This document shows, in pieces, positions 1 through 10,224 of a stretch of DNA of 64,000 nt (its first letter is position 1; every line of letters starts with the position of its first letter). The DNA lies in NCBI RefSeq assembly GCF_025698545.1, contig NC_068569.1:47497218-47561217 (forward strand), read 5' to 3'. The notes below the pieces were generated by a model. It ran no database searches, was not told where the DNA came from, and saw nothing but the letters and a program-made list of their open reading frames with translations. The stretch is from Gossypium raimondii. Its lineage: Eukaryota; Streptophyta; Magnoliopsida; Malvales; Malvaceae. Both the position numbers and the translations under genes were made by a program.

Positions 1-1240
1 GAATATATTGCGATATGTGAAAAATCGTGAGTATCCAGATCAGGTAACGGAGAATAATAAGAGAGCATTGAGAAGAACGGCCATTGACTATGTCCTAGAT
101 GGAGAGATCCTATACAAAAAAGGGAAGGATCAAGTATTGTTAAGATGTGTGGACACAGTGGAAGCTAGAAATATTCTGGAAGAGGTCCATGAGGGTATCT
201 GCAGAACGCATACAAATGGTTTCATAATGGCCAGGCAGATCATGAGATTTGGGTACTACTGGTCCAGTATGGAAAGAGATTGCATCAATTATGCTAAGAA
301 GTGCCATAAATGCCAAATTTATGGCGATAAAATACATGCACCTTCTTCACCTCTTCATGTTATGACTTCTCCATGGCCTTTCTCTATGTGAAGTATGGAC
401 GTCATTGGGCTAATATCACAAAGGCTTCTAATGGGCATCGCTTCATCTTTATGGTTATTGACTACTTTACCAATTGGGTGGAAGCTGTCTCATATGCAAA
501 TGTCACGAAGTCAGCAGTTAGTAGATTCTTGAAAAAGGAGATCGTATGTCGATATGGAATGCCTGAGAGGATCATATCTGATAATGTGCTGAATTTGAAC
601 AATAGCGCGATAGTAGAAGTCTACAGTCAATTCAAGATCAGAAATCATAACTTGTCGCCAGATCGCCCAAAAATGAATGGCGGAGTAGAAGCACCCAATA
701 ATAATATCAAAAAAATTGTAAGAAAAATGACTGAGACTTACACAGACTGGCATGAGAAATTACCATTCGCCCTCTTTGCTTATAGAACATCTGTCAAGAC
801 TTTGACTGGGGCAACACATTTCTCTCTGGTTTATGGGATGGAAGCAGTTTTACCTATTGAGGTGGAAATTCCTTCTCTCTAGGTATTGGCTGAGTTGAAA
901 TTGGATGATGTAGAATGGGTTCAATCTCGTTATGATCAGTTGAACTTAATATAAGGAAAAAGGCTAAAGGCTATTCAGCACGGTCAGATGTATCAAAAGC
1001 GAATGATGCGAGCCTACAATAAAAAAGTTAGTCCTTGAGAATTCCACGATGGGGAACTAGTTTTGATAAAGATCCTTCCTATACAAAGGGATTTTAGAGG
1101 AAAATGGATGCCAAATTGGGAAGGTCTATATGTTGTAAAGAAGGCCTTTTCAAGGGGAGCTTTGATCTTGAGCGAGATGGATGGCAAAGATTTGTTAAAC
1201 CCTGTAAACTCAGATTCGGTTAAGAAGTACTTTTCTTAAA
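1..1240 (+). pseudogene. Ty3/gypsy (Tat lineage) integrase, copy A, broken
   Basis: The window opens inside the pol gene of a Tat-lineage gypsy element. The translation parallels bases 18371-19609 of copy B almost without length change. The HHCC zinc-binding region (VHEGIC...CHKCQIY) lies at about 185-325 and is followed by the catalytic core. The first catalytic Asp is present here (SMDVIG, about 395-412), the second is in IISDN (about 570-590), and the Glu is in NGGVEA (about 675-695). In-frame stops at 389-391, 880-882, about 952 and about 1036 make it non-coding. An integrase would insert element DNA into the genome; this copy cannot be made as one protein. The upstream RT and RNase H lie outside the window. 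Confidence 0.9.
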
Positions 1241-2460
1241 AAAAATAAAAAGAGAGAGAAAGAAGGGGAAAGAAAATGGAGGCCGAGGCGAAAACCCGCA
1301 AAGGGCGCCTTGAGTCCAAAGGGGATTTGAGTTGAAAACCCAGAAAATGACAGCTCAAATGTTGATCAAGTGGGGCATCCGGTGATTTTACTATGATTGA
1401 ATCAGTGGGAAAGGGGACGCGACATCTTGGGGCATCGACAGAGTACTGTAGATCTCCTAAGCACATGTCAAACTCAGAATGGTCTTCAGAAAGTTTTTAC
1501 AGAGAAGTTCAAGCTGCGATATCTGGGGCACCTAGTCTTCATACTATTTTTTTTGAATTTGCTGTCTTGGAATACTTTATTCTTTTTCAAGATAAGTGTT
1601 TCCAATCAATTTTTCTTCTATTCTTATTATTCTTGATGATTTATTTATCTCGTATTTTATTCTCAATAAATTTTATCTTGTTCATTATGATAATCTTGTT
1701 CAAGAATTTTCCATTGAAATAGCGATTAATGGGCTAATAATACTTTTACAAAGGAAGTTTTGCATATTACTGTGGGGGTTTCTAAATAATACAGGGACCT
1801 GAAACAAGACTATTGTTTGGAACGCACCAGGTTTAAAGGTTAAAAATCTGAGAAGGAAGAGTCTAAATTAAGATTATTTCTTTGGATTTTGTTGTCAAAG
1901 GCATTGATTGAACAAAATGACAAGGTGACAGGTTGGTGGCAAGGCTTACATGAACAAGCAAGCAGCAATCACCAAGCAATAAAAAGGGGTTTCCTTGGAG
2001 AAGAGAATCCTTCATTTGTGCATAGGCATTTGGTATAACACCCTGAGATTGGTATAAAAGACCAAAGAGCTTCACATTCTGCATCCTTGAATTGCGATAG
2101 GAGAGGACTGAGAAAAGACCAGATTTTTTCTACCCTTGGGTTACAGTGAGAGAAAGATGGTACAGATGTTGCATCCCAGTAGATTGAACTTTGAAGTTCA
2201 CAGTGGGGGACAATTTGATTAAGTGTTTTTTAGAGATGCTAGCCGATCAAGAGGACGTTGTAGTACGTCAGTGATACGACTTTAATAAACTTTGAGTAAT
2301 GACTGCCTAAGTGATAAAGAATGATCATTCTCAAAAAACAATATTCTACATTCATTCAAATGTCATTCATACACGTCTAGTTAGGAGTATTTGATTCATT
2401 CTGATCATGGCATCCTAATCACTAGGCATAATTAGGTTCATAGATGAATTATACAGGTCA
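1241..2460 (+). other. 3' non-coding region of gypsy copy A, proximal part
   Basis: This is non-coding sequence between the integrase stop and the tandem array. It starts with a purine-rich run (1236-1290) and is collinear with 19610-20850 of copy B, sharing for example the stretch around TTGGGGCATCGACAGAGTAC (1429-1448 and 19847-19866). Short open frames here do not match anything and are not conserved between the two copies. It behaves as the long 3' untranslated segment typical of Tat/Ogre elements. Confidence 0.75.
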
Positions 2461-3660
2461 TGTTCCCCAGAGAACAAACCGGTGAAGATACCAGTCTTGT
2501 CTCCCTGAGCAGCTGTGGAATAGGTTAAAAATGGCAGATCTTGCCTTCCTGTACTGGCAGTGAAGCAGATTGAAGACACCAGTCTTATCGCCTTGACGTT
2601 GCAATGGAATAGATTAAAGCCACAACGGCGAGTCTTACTTCCCTGGCATTGTAGCGGAGCAGATTGAAGCCACAACGGTGAATCTTACTTCCCTGGCATT
2701 GTAGCAGAGCAGATTGAAGCCACGACGGCGAATCTTATCTCCCTAGCATTAAGGCTTGGATTTGCTGAAGTGGAGCGGATTGAAGCTGTGGGCAGCGAAT
2801 CCTATCTCTTTGGCATTACAGTGGAATAGATTGAAGCCACAACGGTGAATCTTACTTCCCTGGCGATGTAGTGGAACAAATTGAAGTCACGACGGTGAAT
2901 CTATTTCCTCGATATTACAGTGGAATAGATTGAAGCCACAACGGCAAATCTTACTTCCCTAGTGGTGTGGTGGAACAGATTGAAGCTACGACGGTGAATC
3001 TGGTTTCCTCGACATTGCAATTAAAAAGATTGAAGCCACAACTGTGAATCTTACCTCCCTGGTGGTGTAGTGGAATAGATTGAAGTCATGACGGCGAATC
3101 TTGTTTCCCCGACATTGCAATTAAACAAATTGAAGAAAATAATCCTATCTCCCTGAAGTTGCAGTAGAGCGGATTAAAATCAGATCTTATCTCTCTGAAG
3201 TTGCAGAATAGCAGATCGCATCCAGTTTTATCTCTCTGAAGTTGTAGTGGGGCAGATTGAAGAAAATAATCCTATCTCCCTAAAGTTGCAGTGGAGCGGA
3301 TTAACATCAGATCTTATCTCTCTGAAGTTGCAAAAGAACAGATCGCATACAGTCTTATCTCTCTGAAGTTGCAGTGGAACAGACAGAAGAAACCAATCCT
3401 ATCTCCCTGAAGTTTCAGTGGAGTGGATTAAAAAACAAATCTTATCTCCATAAATTGCAGAAGAGCAGGTCGCGTCAACTCTCAGTAGAACAAATTGAAG
3501 CTACAAGTCATATCTCCTTGAAGTTGCAGTAGAGCTGATTGAAGATAGCAAATTTTGTTCTTTTTAGAAGTTAAAAAGTACAAATCCTATCTCCCTAACG
3601 TTGCAGTAGAGTGGATCGAAGCACCAATTCCTATACCTCTGAAGATGCAGTAGGATGGAA
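2461..3660 (+). repeat. Tandem repeat array in 3' UTR of gypsy copy A
   Basis: Degenerate head-to-tail repeats fill this stretch. The left part (about 2560-3130) repeats a unit of roughly 50-60 bp around 'AGATTGAAGCCACAACGG' and 'CTTACTTCCCTGG'. The right part (about 3130-3660) repeats 'CTATCTCCCTGAAGTTGCAG' with GGATTAA and CAGATCGCAT spacers. The right-hand unit type is shared with copy B (20851-21650); the left-hand type is not seen there. Tat-lineage elements are known for hypervariable 3' UTR arrays that can seed satellite DNA. Confidence 0.8.
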
Positions 3661-3760
3661 TGAGGCTACTTGAAGAAGAGGAACACGAAGATCCAGCATG
3701 ACCAGGCAAAATTGGCCATTTTTAAAGTCTTTACTTCGTTCCCGTTACACGATAACGACC

Positions 3761-3773
3761 AAAGAGGGGCAGC
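3761..3773 (+). other. Polypurine tract, gypsy copy A
   Basis: AAAGAGGGGCAGC lies directly before the LTR start TGTAATA. The same 13 bases sit before the LTR of copy B at 21858-21870. This position and composition fit the primer for plus-strand DNA synthesis. Confidence 0.75.
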
Positions 3774-6001
3774 TGTAATAGCTCATTTTGCCCGGCCCAA
3801 ATACAATTAATTTTAAGCCCAGTACACCAAACCATTAACCCAATATGGCCCAAAATTATTTCCGAAAACCCTAGCCCTTTTGCCCAGCGCCACAGCAGCA
3901 ACCTCACCCACGTCGCTCTGTACACGTCGCGCACGTCTCCTCTAGTACCCACCTGCAACAGAAGCACGCACCACAAACAGTGGGAATGATCGAAAATATA
4001 GAAAAAGTTGTAAGAAGGTTGTTTTTTTGGCTTTCTCTATAAAGATTCGGCTATATAAAGCCAAATATTTTTTTTGTAAAATGGTTACACAATTGGAGAT
4101 CTAAAAACAAAGAAACAAAAAATCAAAAGGAAACATTTTTTTAAGGTGACGAATTAGTTCCGTTTTTTCCCTCTTCCTTCTACTGTTTTTTTCTTTCATT
4201 TTTCTCCTATTTTTTTAAAACAAATTAACGAGAGAAGGAGAAAAGATTCTTACCTGTGTGGAGGAGGGCGTAGCCTTATTTGCTTCGTTCAAATCGGAGT
4301 CGGAGGAGAGCTTCAAGTCCATCGAGGTGGTTGCGGCTGCTGGCGAAAGTTGGGTTAAAGAAAACCCTAGCAGAGGATTTCCTCCTCTGTTTTCTTTTTA
4401 TTTTTTGAAGGGGGAAAATGAAATGTGTTTTTTAGAAAATTTTTTGTTTTTAATTATAAAAGCAAAACGGCGCCATTTGGTGTGGGCTGGATCCGCGCGT
4501 CGACCCGACCCGCAAGCAGGGTCCGCGCGTCCTTGCCCTAAATGGGAAATTTGCGCAAGTGGTCCCCCTATTTTTCGTAGTATGTTTAAATCAAATATTT
4601 TTGTTTCAATTCGACCTGTACTAAAACACAACGTTCTGAAAGGTGGGATTAATTTCCCTTTTGGTCCCTTGTTTTTACAGTGTGTTTAAATTAAATTTAT
4701 TATTTCCTTTAAATTTCACTGTACATTTTATTTTTGTTTTAAATTGGTCTAATGCTGTGTAGTGTTTTGAAAGCAGGATTAATTGCCCTTTTTGGCCCTT
4801 CATGTTACGCATATTTTGCAAATTAGTCCTCTGTTTTAATTTGATTTTGTTTTTCTTCTCTCTTCAATTTTGTTTTGATTATAATTTAGTCCATTGTGTT
4901 TGTTTTTACTAATTAAGTTAAATATTAGTTTGTTAATATTATTATTGCTATTAAGTTACTTTTATTATTATTATTGTATTATATATCACCATTATTTTTA
5001 GTATTATCGATCATTGTTATGTTTATTTTTATTTTACTTATTTTTCAAGCATATATAGCATTTTACTACATATTACTTTATTTTAGAATTATTTGGTATG
5101 TAGTTTTATTTCAAGTCTGTTTTATGTATTAATTATTTTTTAAATTATTTTCATATAACATTTATTTAAATTTATGGTATCTATTAAATCGTTTCATTAA
5201 ACATTCTTTTAAAATATATTTGTATATTTGTTTGTTTTAAAAAAGGTTTGTTTTTATTAAAGCATTAAAATCATTTTATTTCTTAAATTTTTTAAAATAT
5301 TTGGCATTCACGTTTTTCGAGAAGGATTGTATCCTAACTTAATGGATTTCAATTTTTTCGATGAATTTAGAGAGCCAAATATTTATTTTGCAATAAAATC
5401 ACACGGATTCAAATAAAAGCTTATTCTCGGGAATTCAAAAATGTTGGGTCCTAACTCATTGGACACGACGTTTTGTCATCTCGAAATAAGAATTTCTAAA
5501 AAAAAAGGCAATATTCAGTATTTGGAATTTTGAGAAATTGTGCCCTAACTTACTGGGTTTCGATTTTCTTCATTAGACCTAAATAATCGAATATCCTTCT
5601 TAGGTTTAAATGCATGAGTTTTAAAAATCAAAAGACAAACTTAATTTTGAAGATTAAAAAATGTTACGCCCTAACTCACTAGGTGTGATGTTTTATTTCT
5701 TTGAAATTAAAATGTTTTATTATTTTAATTCATTCAAGATAAAAAAATTTCTTTTAAAATCTTTTTCAAATTTTCGACACTAAGACATTAAACAATCAAT
5801 TTGGTATCGATTTTGGGCGTTACGAGGGTGCTAACCCTTCCTCGTGCATAACTGACTCCCGAACCTGTTTTCTCAAATTTCGTGGACTAAAATCGTTTTT
5901 AAGGTGAGCTGATCACACCTCAATAAAGGACCGGTGGCGACTCCAATTTTTGTTTTTAAAGTCGATAACTAGTTTTTGTTTTCAAAAAAACGGTTTCGAC
6001 A
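3774..6001 (+). mobile_element. 3' LTR of gypsy copy A (about 2.2 kb)
   Basis: The LTR is bounded by TG (TGTAATAG, 3774) and CA (GGTTTCGACA, 6001) and matches the 3' LTR of copy B (21871-24060) in layout and in long stretches. A TATA box at 4051-4060 (CTATATAAAG) is about 280 bp from the left end, giving a short U3. The 3' part carries the block 'GGCGTTACGAGGGTGCTAAC' (about 5816-5835) that is present in all three LTR segments of the window. Open frames inside it are unconserved. Outside its right end (6002 on) the similarity to copy B stops, so this is the right edge of copy A. Confidence 0.85.
4051..4060 (+). promoter_or_regulatory. LTR TATA box, gypsy copy A
   Basis: CTATATAAAG at about 280 bp into the LTR, in the same relative place as TATATAAAGG in the copy B LTR (22161). 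It is the likely core promoter of the element. Confidence 0.6.
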
Positions 6002-8409
6002 GTGAAAATTTAGGAGTGATTAAATTATGAGATTTTTAAGTATTTTATATAAATGGGCTTTAAAGTTTGTGTTGTTTAAAATTGAATATTTTAATTTGAT
6101 ACCTATGGGATGTTGTTGTCCGGTGATTACGTGTAAATGTACACGATCGTAAAAGTAATAAGTAGTAAGTAAAGAGTATCATTTTCACAGGGACTGTTGA
6201 GTGAATTATTTGCAAAGGTGATTTTAATCAATTTGGTTAAAAACAAAATAAAGAAGGAATATTGTTGATGAAATTTGTAATTTAAATTATGAAAGTAATC
6301 AGAATTCAAACATCCACAAAATAAAACAATATGTCTTGTAGAAAATAATCACAACAGGAAATAAACACAAGGAATAATATAACATAACATGAATAGACTA
6401 AAATAAAATATTTCATTTCAACAAGAATTCATTAGTAGTCATAAAGAGAATATCATGAATGGTTCGTGGCAATATGAAAATTCATTAAACCCATTTAATT
6501 AAGGCATAGGCTCTTCCCGAAGTCCTATTTTGTTCCTAAGTTAATTAGCAAATCCCTATGTCAAGGAACTAACTTAGAAATCACCCTCTCGGGCATTTAC
6601 ACAGTTTATGCATACAACAATTATCTTCCGAAATCGACATGATATGCACCATTTAAGTTTTACGTCTATTACCTATTACCTATTACCTCTTCTCAGATTA
6701 AATATTTAATTCAATTACCTACAAATGTTGGTCATACATTCACAAGTATAAACATTAATTAAAACTAAAAGAATGAAATAATCATTTGCACAATGAACTC
6801 AAATTAAGAATCATATCCATTTTAAATAAACAAAAATAAGTCATGTCATATTAAATTGAAAATATAAAGATGAGATGCAATCTTGTATCTCAACATAGAA
6901 AACAATAATTTAACAGTAAAGAGAAGGGTAAGAATGAGCAACCGATGGGGGCTATCCACGACCATTTCACAATGCGAAGAGTAAACAGCTGAATGTAGGG
7001 GGCTATCTACGGCTGCTCATTGCGAGTTCCCATAGTGGCTTTCCTGCTCATCTTTAAGTTAAAATCATCTAAACATTTTCAAGTCAATCTCCTAGTTGTT
7101 CTCATTTCGGCAAGTGATTGCCTTATTTTGTGAAACTAAGTGTTTAACAAGCCATGAATAAGGAAAGAACACTTAAGAAAGAATATGAAAGATGTTGATG
7201 TTGATAGTGTGTTGCAATGATGAATGGAAGTCTCATTTTATAACTTAAGTGCCCATGTCAAAAGTAGCAAACAAATCTTCCATAACCTCCATGATTTGTG
7301 TCGTCCCTTGTATGGTAGAAGACTAAGTCTTCCTTACTAAATTTAGCAAGGAAGTTTCCTTAATTCCCTCTTCCTTTTGTTGTTGTCCCTTAGTGTGATC
7401 TTCCTCGCTATATTTAGCAAGGAAGTTAGCTTTGCCCTCTCCTTGTGTGGCCGACCAATATGTGGTCCAAATGCAGTGGTTGTTAATTGCTATTTTTAGC
7501 AGTAGGTGGATGGTTGAAGGCCTTTTAAGGAATTTTTCATGCTGGTTTTATTTGGTGCAATATCGGGTCATACATGCTATACTTGGGAGTCTAAAAGGTT
7601 GGTTATGGACTACTAATTTTAGCAGTGAATTTTGCCAACTTATTTTCGGTAAAATTGGGTAAATGAAATTGGTTTTGGGCTTCTTATTTAGACAATCCAT
7701 GTCATTGCATTTATCATCGTTTCAACCTATACCTGTCTAAGACCTAAATACAATCAAAATTCTACCATCATTTCCCTTAGCCCAATTAATCAACAAAAAT
7801 AACAAAATAACATGTATTTAGCATAAAATTCGTAAACTTAACACATTCCTATGGAAATAATAAAATATCATGAAATTAAGTATAAAACCATAGAAAGTAT
7901 TATAGTTTTACTCATAATTTGCATAATTTATAAATAAAAGAGTATTGACATATCTATATATTTTGGAGTTTACAGTGTATATAATTTGTTAGTCATTCAA
8001 GTGGTCAAATTTGAAAGTTTTCACAGATATCAATTAAATCATGTATATAAAATTGTCAATATCCATGTAATTATTTAAATGCATATGATGGAAAATGGAT
8101 AATTGACTTTCACTACTTATTAGAACTTGAAATTTGCCTAAAGGGAAATTATTTATTCTATCAATAGTGAAAATTATGGTGATAAATTAATATTTTGTTA
8201 GATATATATATATTTGAATGTCCAAATACAATGTGTATATTTGATGAAAATTATTGATTTGTCCGTAAAGATTATTAGCATTTATTTATGATGGTATATT
8301 TTAGTATCTACCCAAAAGAAAACTAGGTTATACTTGGATTATTTGCAAATCTGAATTCAATATTTTAGCATTTATGTATCATTTTCCTTTTATGTATTAT
8401 TTTGCAGCT
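6002..8409. other. Non-coding AT-rich DNA between two retroelements
   Basis: No open frame in this stretch matches a protein I recognise and none is long. It contains a stretch with TACACGATCGTAAAAG...TTCACAGGGACTG (about 6138-6198) and repeated phrases such as TTAGCAAGGAAGTT (7353 and 7420 areas). I suspect a non-coding retrotransposon derivative, but I see no LTR pair, so I leave it unclassified. Confidence 0.5.
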
Positions 8410-9325
8410 ATTTCTTTTCATTTGCAAGTTTCATCTGTTACCTTATTTAATGGGTTAAACTTCTTTGAATGGAGTGAACAAGTCTAGTTCCATTTAGGTG
8501 TCTTGGATATTGACTTGGCACTATTATAAGATAAACTTGTTGTTATTACTGATTGAAACAGCAAGGAAGATATGTTATACCATAAATAATGGGAATGATC
8601 AAACAAATTGAGTTTTATATTTTTATGAATGATTATTGCCAACAACATTAAAACTACAATTCCACAAACTAAAAGTGCGAAAGAATATCTTATGTTTGTG
8701 GAAGAATGTTTTTGTTCTATGGATAAGCCGCTCGTTGGTACTTTAATGGCACAACTCATGACCATGAAGTATGATGGATCAAGGGAATGCAAGAACATAT
8801 CATCATGATGACTAATATTGTAATAAGGCTAAAGACCTTAGGGATGATGTGGATGACTCTTTTTTAGTGCAACTCATATTGAACTCATTACCTCCGAATT
8901 ATAGGCAATTTCAAATTAATTGTAACATTATTAAATATAAGTAGGATGTGAACGAATTGACTAGTAAGCTCAATTAGGAGAAAGCAAGGTTAAAGAGTCA
9001 AAGAAGTAATTCCATCAACCTTGTGGATCAAGGAGGTGGCAAAGGACTTAAAGCAACAACCAACAAGTTTAAGAAGAAGAAAAACTTGCTGTCAATGTTT
9101 CTAATGGAGATAAAAAGGAACAAATGGCAGATAAGTGTCACTTTTGTAAGAAAGGACACTATCAAAAAGATTTCCAAAAACACAAAGCTTGGTTCGAAAA
9201 GAAAGGTGAATTTTATGTTTTTGTATGTTTCGAATTAAACTTAATTGAAGTTCATAATAATACTCAGTGGTTAGATTCTATTTTTACTACTCATATATCC
9301 AACATGATACATGGATTCCTTTAAA
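8410..9325 (+). pseudogene. Ty1/copia gag and start of protease, relic
   Basis: Translation in shifting frames gives a copia-type Gag. The order is an N-terminal segment with FNGLNFFEW (about 8445), a middle segment with KPLVGTLMAQLMTMKYDGS (about 8725-8780), a CHFCKKGHYQKDF zinc knuckle (about 9135-9175; the final Cys of CX2CX4HX4C is replaced by Phe) and a protease start WLDSIFTTHIS (about 9270-9300). There are many stops and shifts. It ends abruptly where the truncated gypsy LTR begins (9337). The family is the same type as the RT relic at 25009-33236, so both may be parts of one old element. Confidence 0.8.
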
Positions 9326-9336
9326 TCCAAACCACA

Positions 9337-9589
9337 AACCCAGCTACGGGTTAAAAATTTCTATTTAAAATCTTTTCAAATTTTCGACATCAAGACATAA
9401 AATAATCAAATTTGGTACCGATTTTTGGGCGTTACGAGGGTGCTAACCCTTCCTCGTGCGTAACAGACTCCCGAACCAGTTTTCTCAAATTTTTCAGATC
9501 AGAATTGTTTTTAAAGGATCGGTGGCGACTCCAATTTTTGTTTTTAAAGTCGATAACTTATTTTTGTTTTCAAAAAAATGGTTTCGACA
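9337..9589 (+). repeat. Truncated 5' LTR of gypsy copy B
   Basis: Matches the last about 270 bp of the 3' LTR (from about 23786 to 24060), with a small internal deletion of the 'GGTGAGCCGATCACACC' stretch. It begins at the phrase ACGGGTTAAAAATTTCT shared by both and ends in GGTTTCGACA. The first about 1.9 kb of the LTR is gone and copia gag sequence abuts it. The promoter is therefore lost. Confidence 0.85.
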
Positions 9590-9592
9590 GCT

Positions 9593-9610
9593 TGGCGACT
9601 CCACTAGAGA
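9593..9610 (+). other. Primer-binding site, gypsy copy B
   Basis: TGGCGACTCCACTAGAGA begins three bases after the LTR end CGACA. It starts with TGG, as expected for complementarity to a tRNA 3' CCA. I believe Tat/Ogre elements often use tRNA-Arg, but I did not verify the tRNA. Confidence 0.6.
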
Positions 9611-10224
9611 CTTTCGAGAGTCGAGCCATAAATTGACTATTTGGTATCTTTTTGTCGAAAATTAAAGATTTTTTAAAACCATGATTTCCCTTTTGCATTC
9701 ATTGGTTTTTTATTGTTATATATCTGCTTGATTAGCTTAAGATTGTTAGCTTATGTGCATTTTGCATTTCATGGTCAATTTTACCCCTCTAAGTGGGAGT
9801 GAGAAGCTAGTCCTTCGTGAGGTTTTCACCTCCGTGCAGGGTAGTGGATCGCTTTCGGGATACATCTGTACCTATGTCTTCGTGAGATTTCCATCTCCGT
9901 GTAGCCATAGGGAAATGTGTCCCCCTAAACTGAACTCGGTCTGTATGAGCCTATAATGGGTGAAGATCGAGGAATCTGTTGGTTCGGGTACCCTTACTCT
10001 AGAAGCCAAAACCTCATATAGTGAACCTTAGGAGCCTACCCTATGTAGAATTACTTTGAACCTTAGTAGACACCTAATTAGGAATTTTTACTATTTTTTG
10101 GTTGTATTGTATTTAATTGTTACTGATTTCTTGTGTTTTACTCTGATTGCATGGCATTACAATTACATGGCATTCCATCATAAAGGCGTTGGTTCATATT
10201 CGGTTGCTAAACAGAAAGCTTACC
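9611..10224 (+). other. Leader (5' UTR) of gypsy copy B
   Basis: About 610 bp between the PBS and the ORF1 start. It has short unconserved frames only. The phrase 'CGTGAGGTTTTCACCTCCGTG' type repeats twice (about 9817-9837 and 9880-9900), which could form small stem-loops. Confidence 0.5.

Noticed and set aside
4258-4689. 143-codon open frame in the copy A LTR
   Set aside because: It has no counterpart in the copy B LTR and no recognisable domain; LTRs of this family are non-coding.
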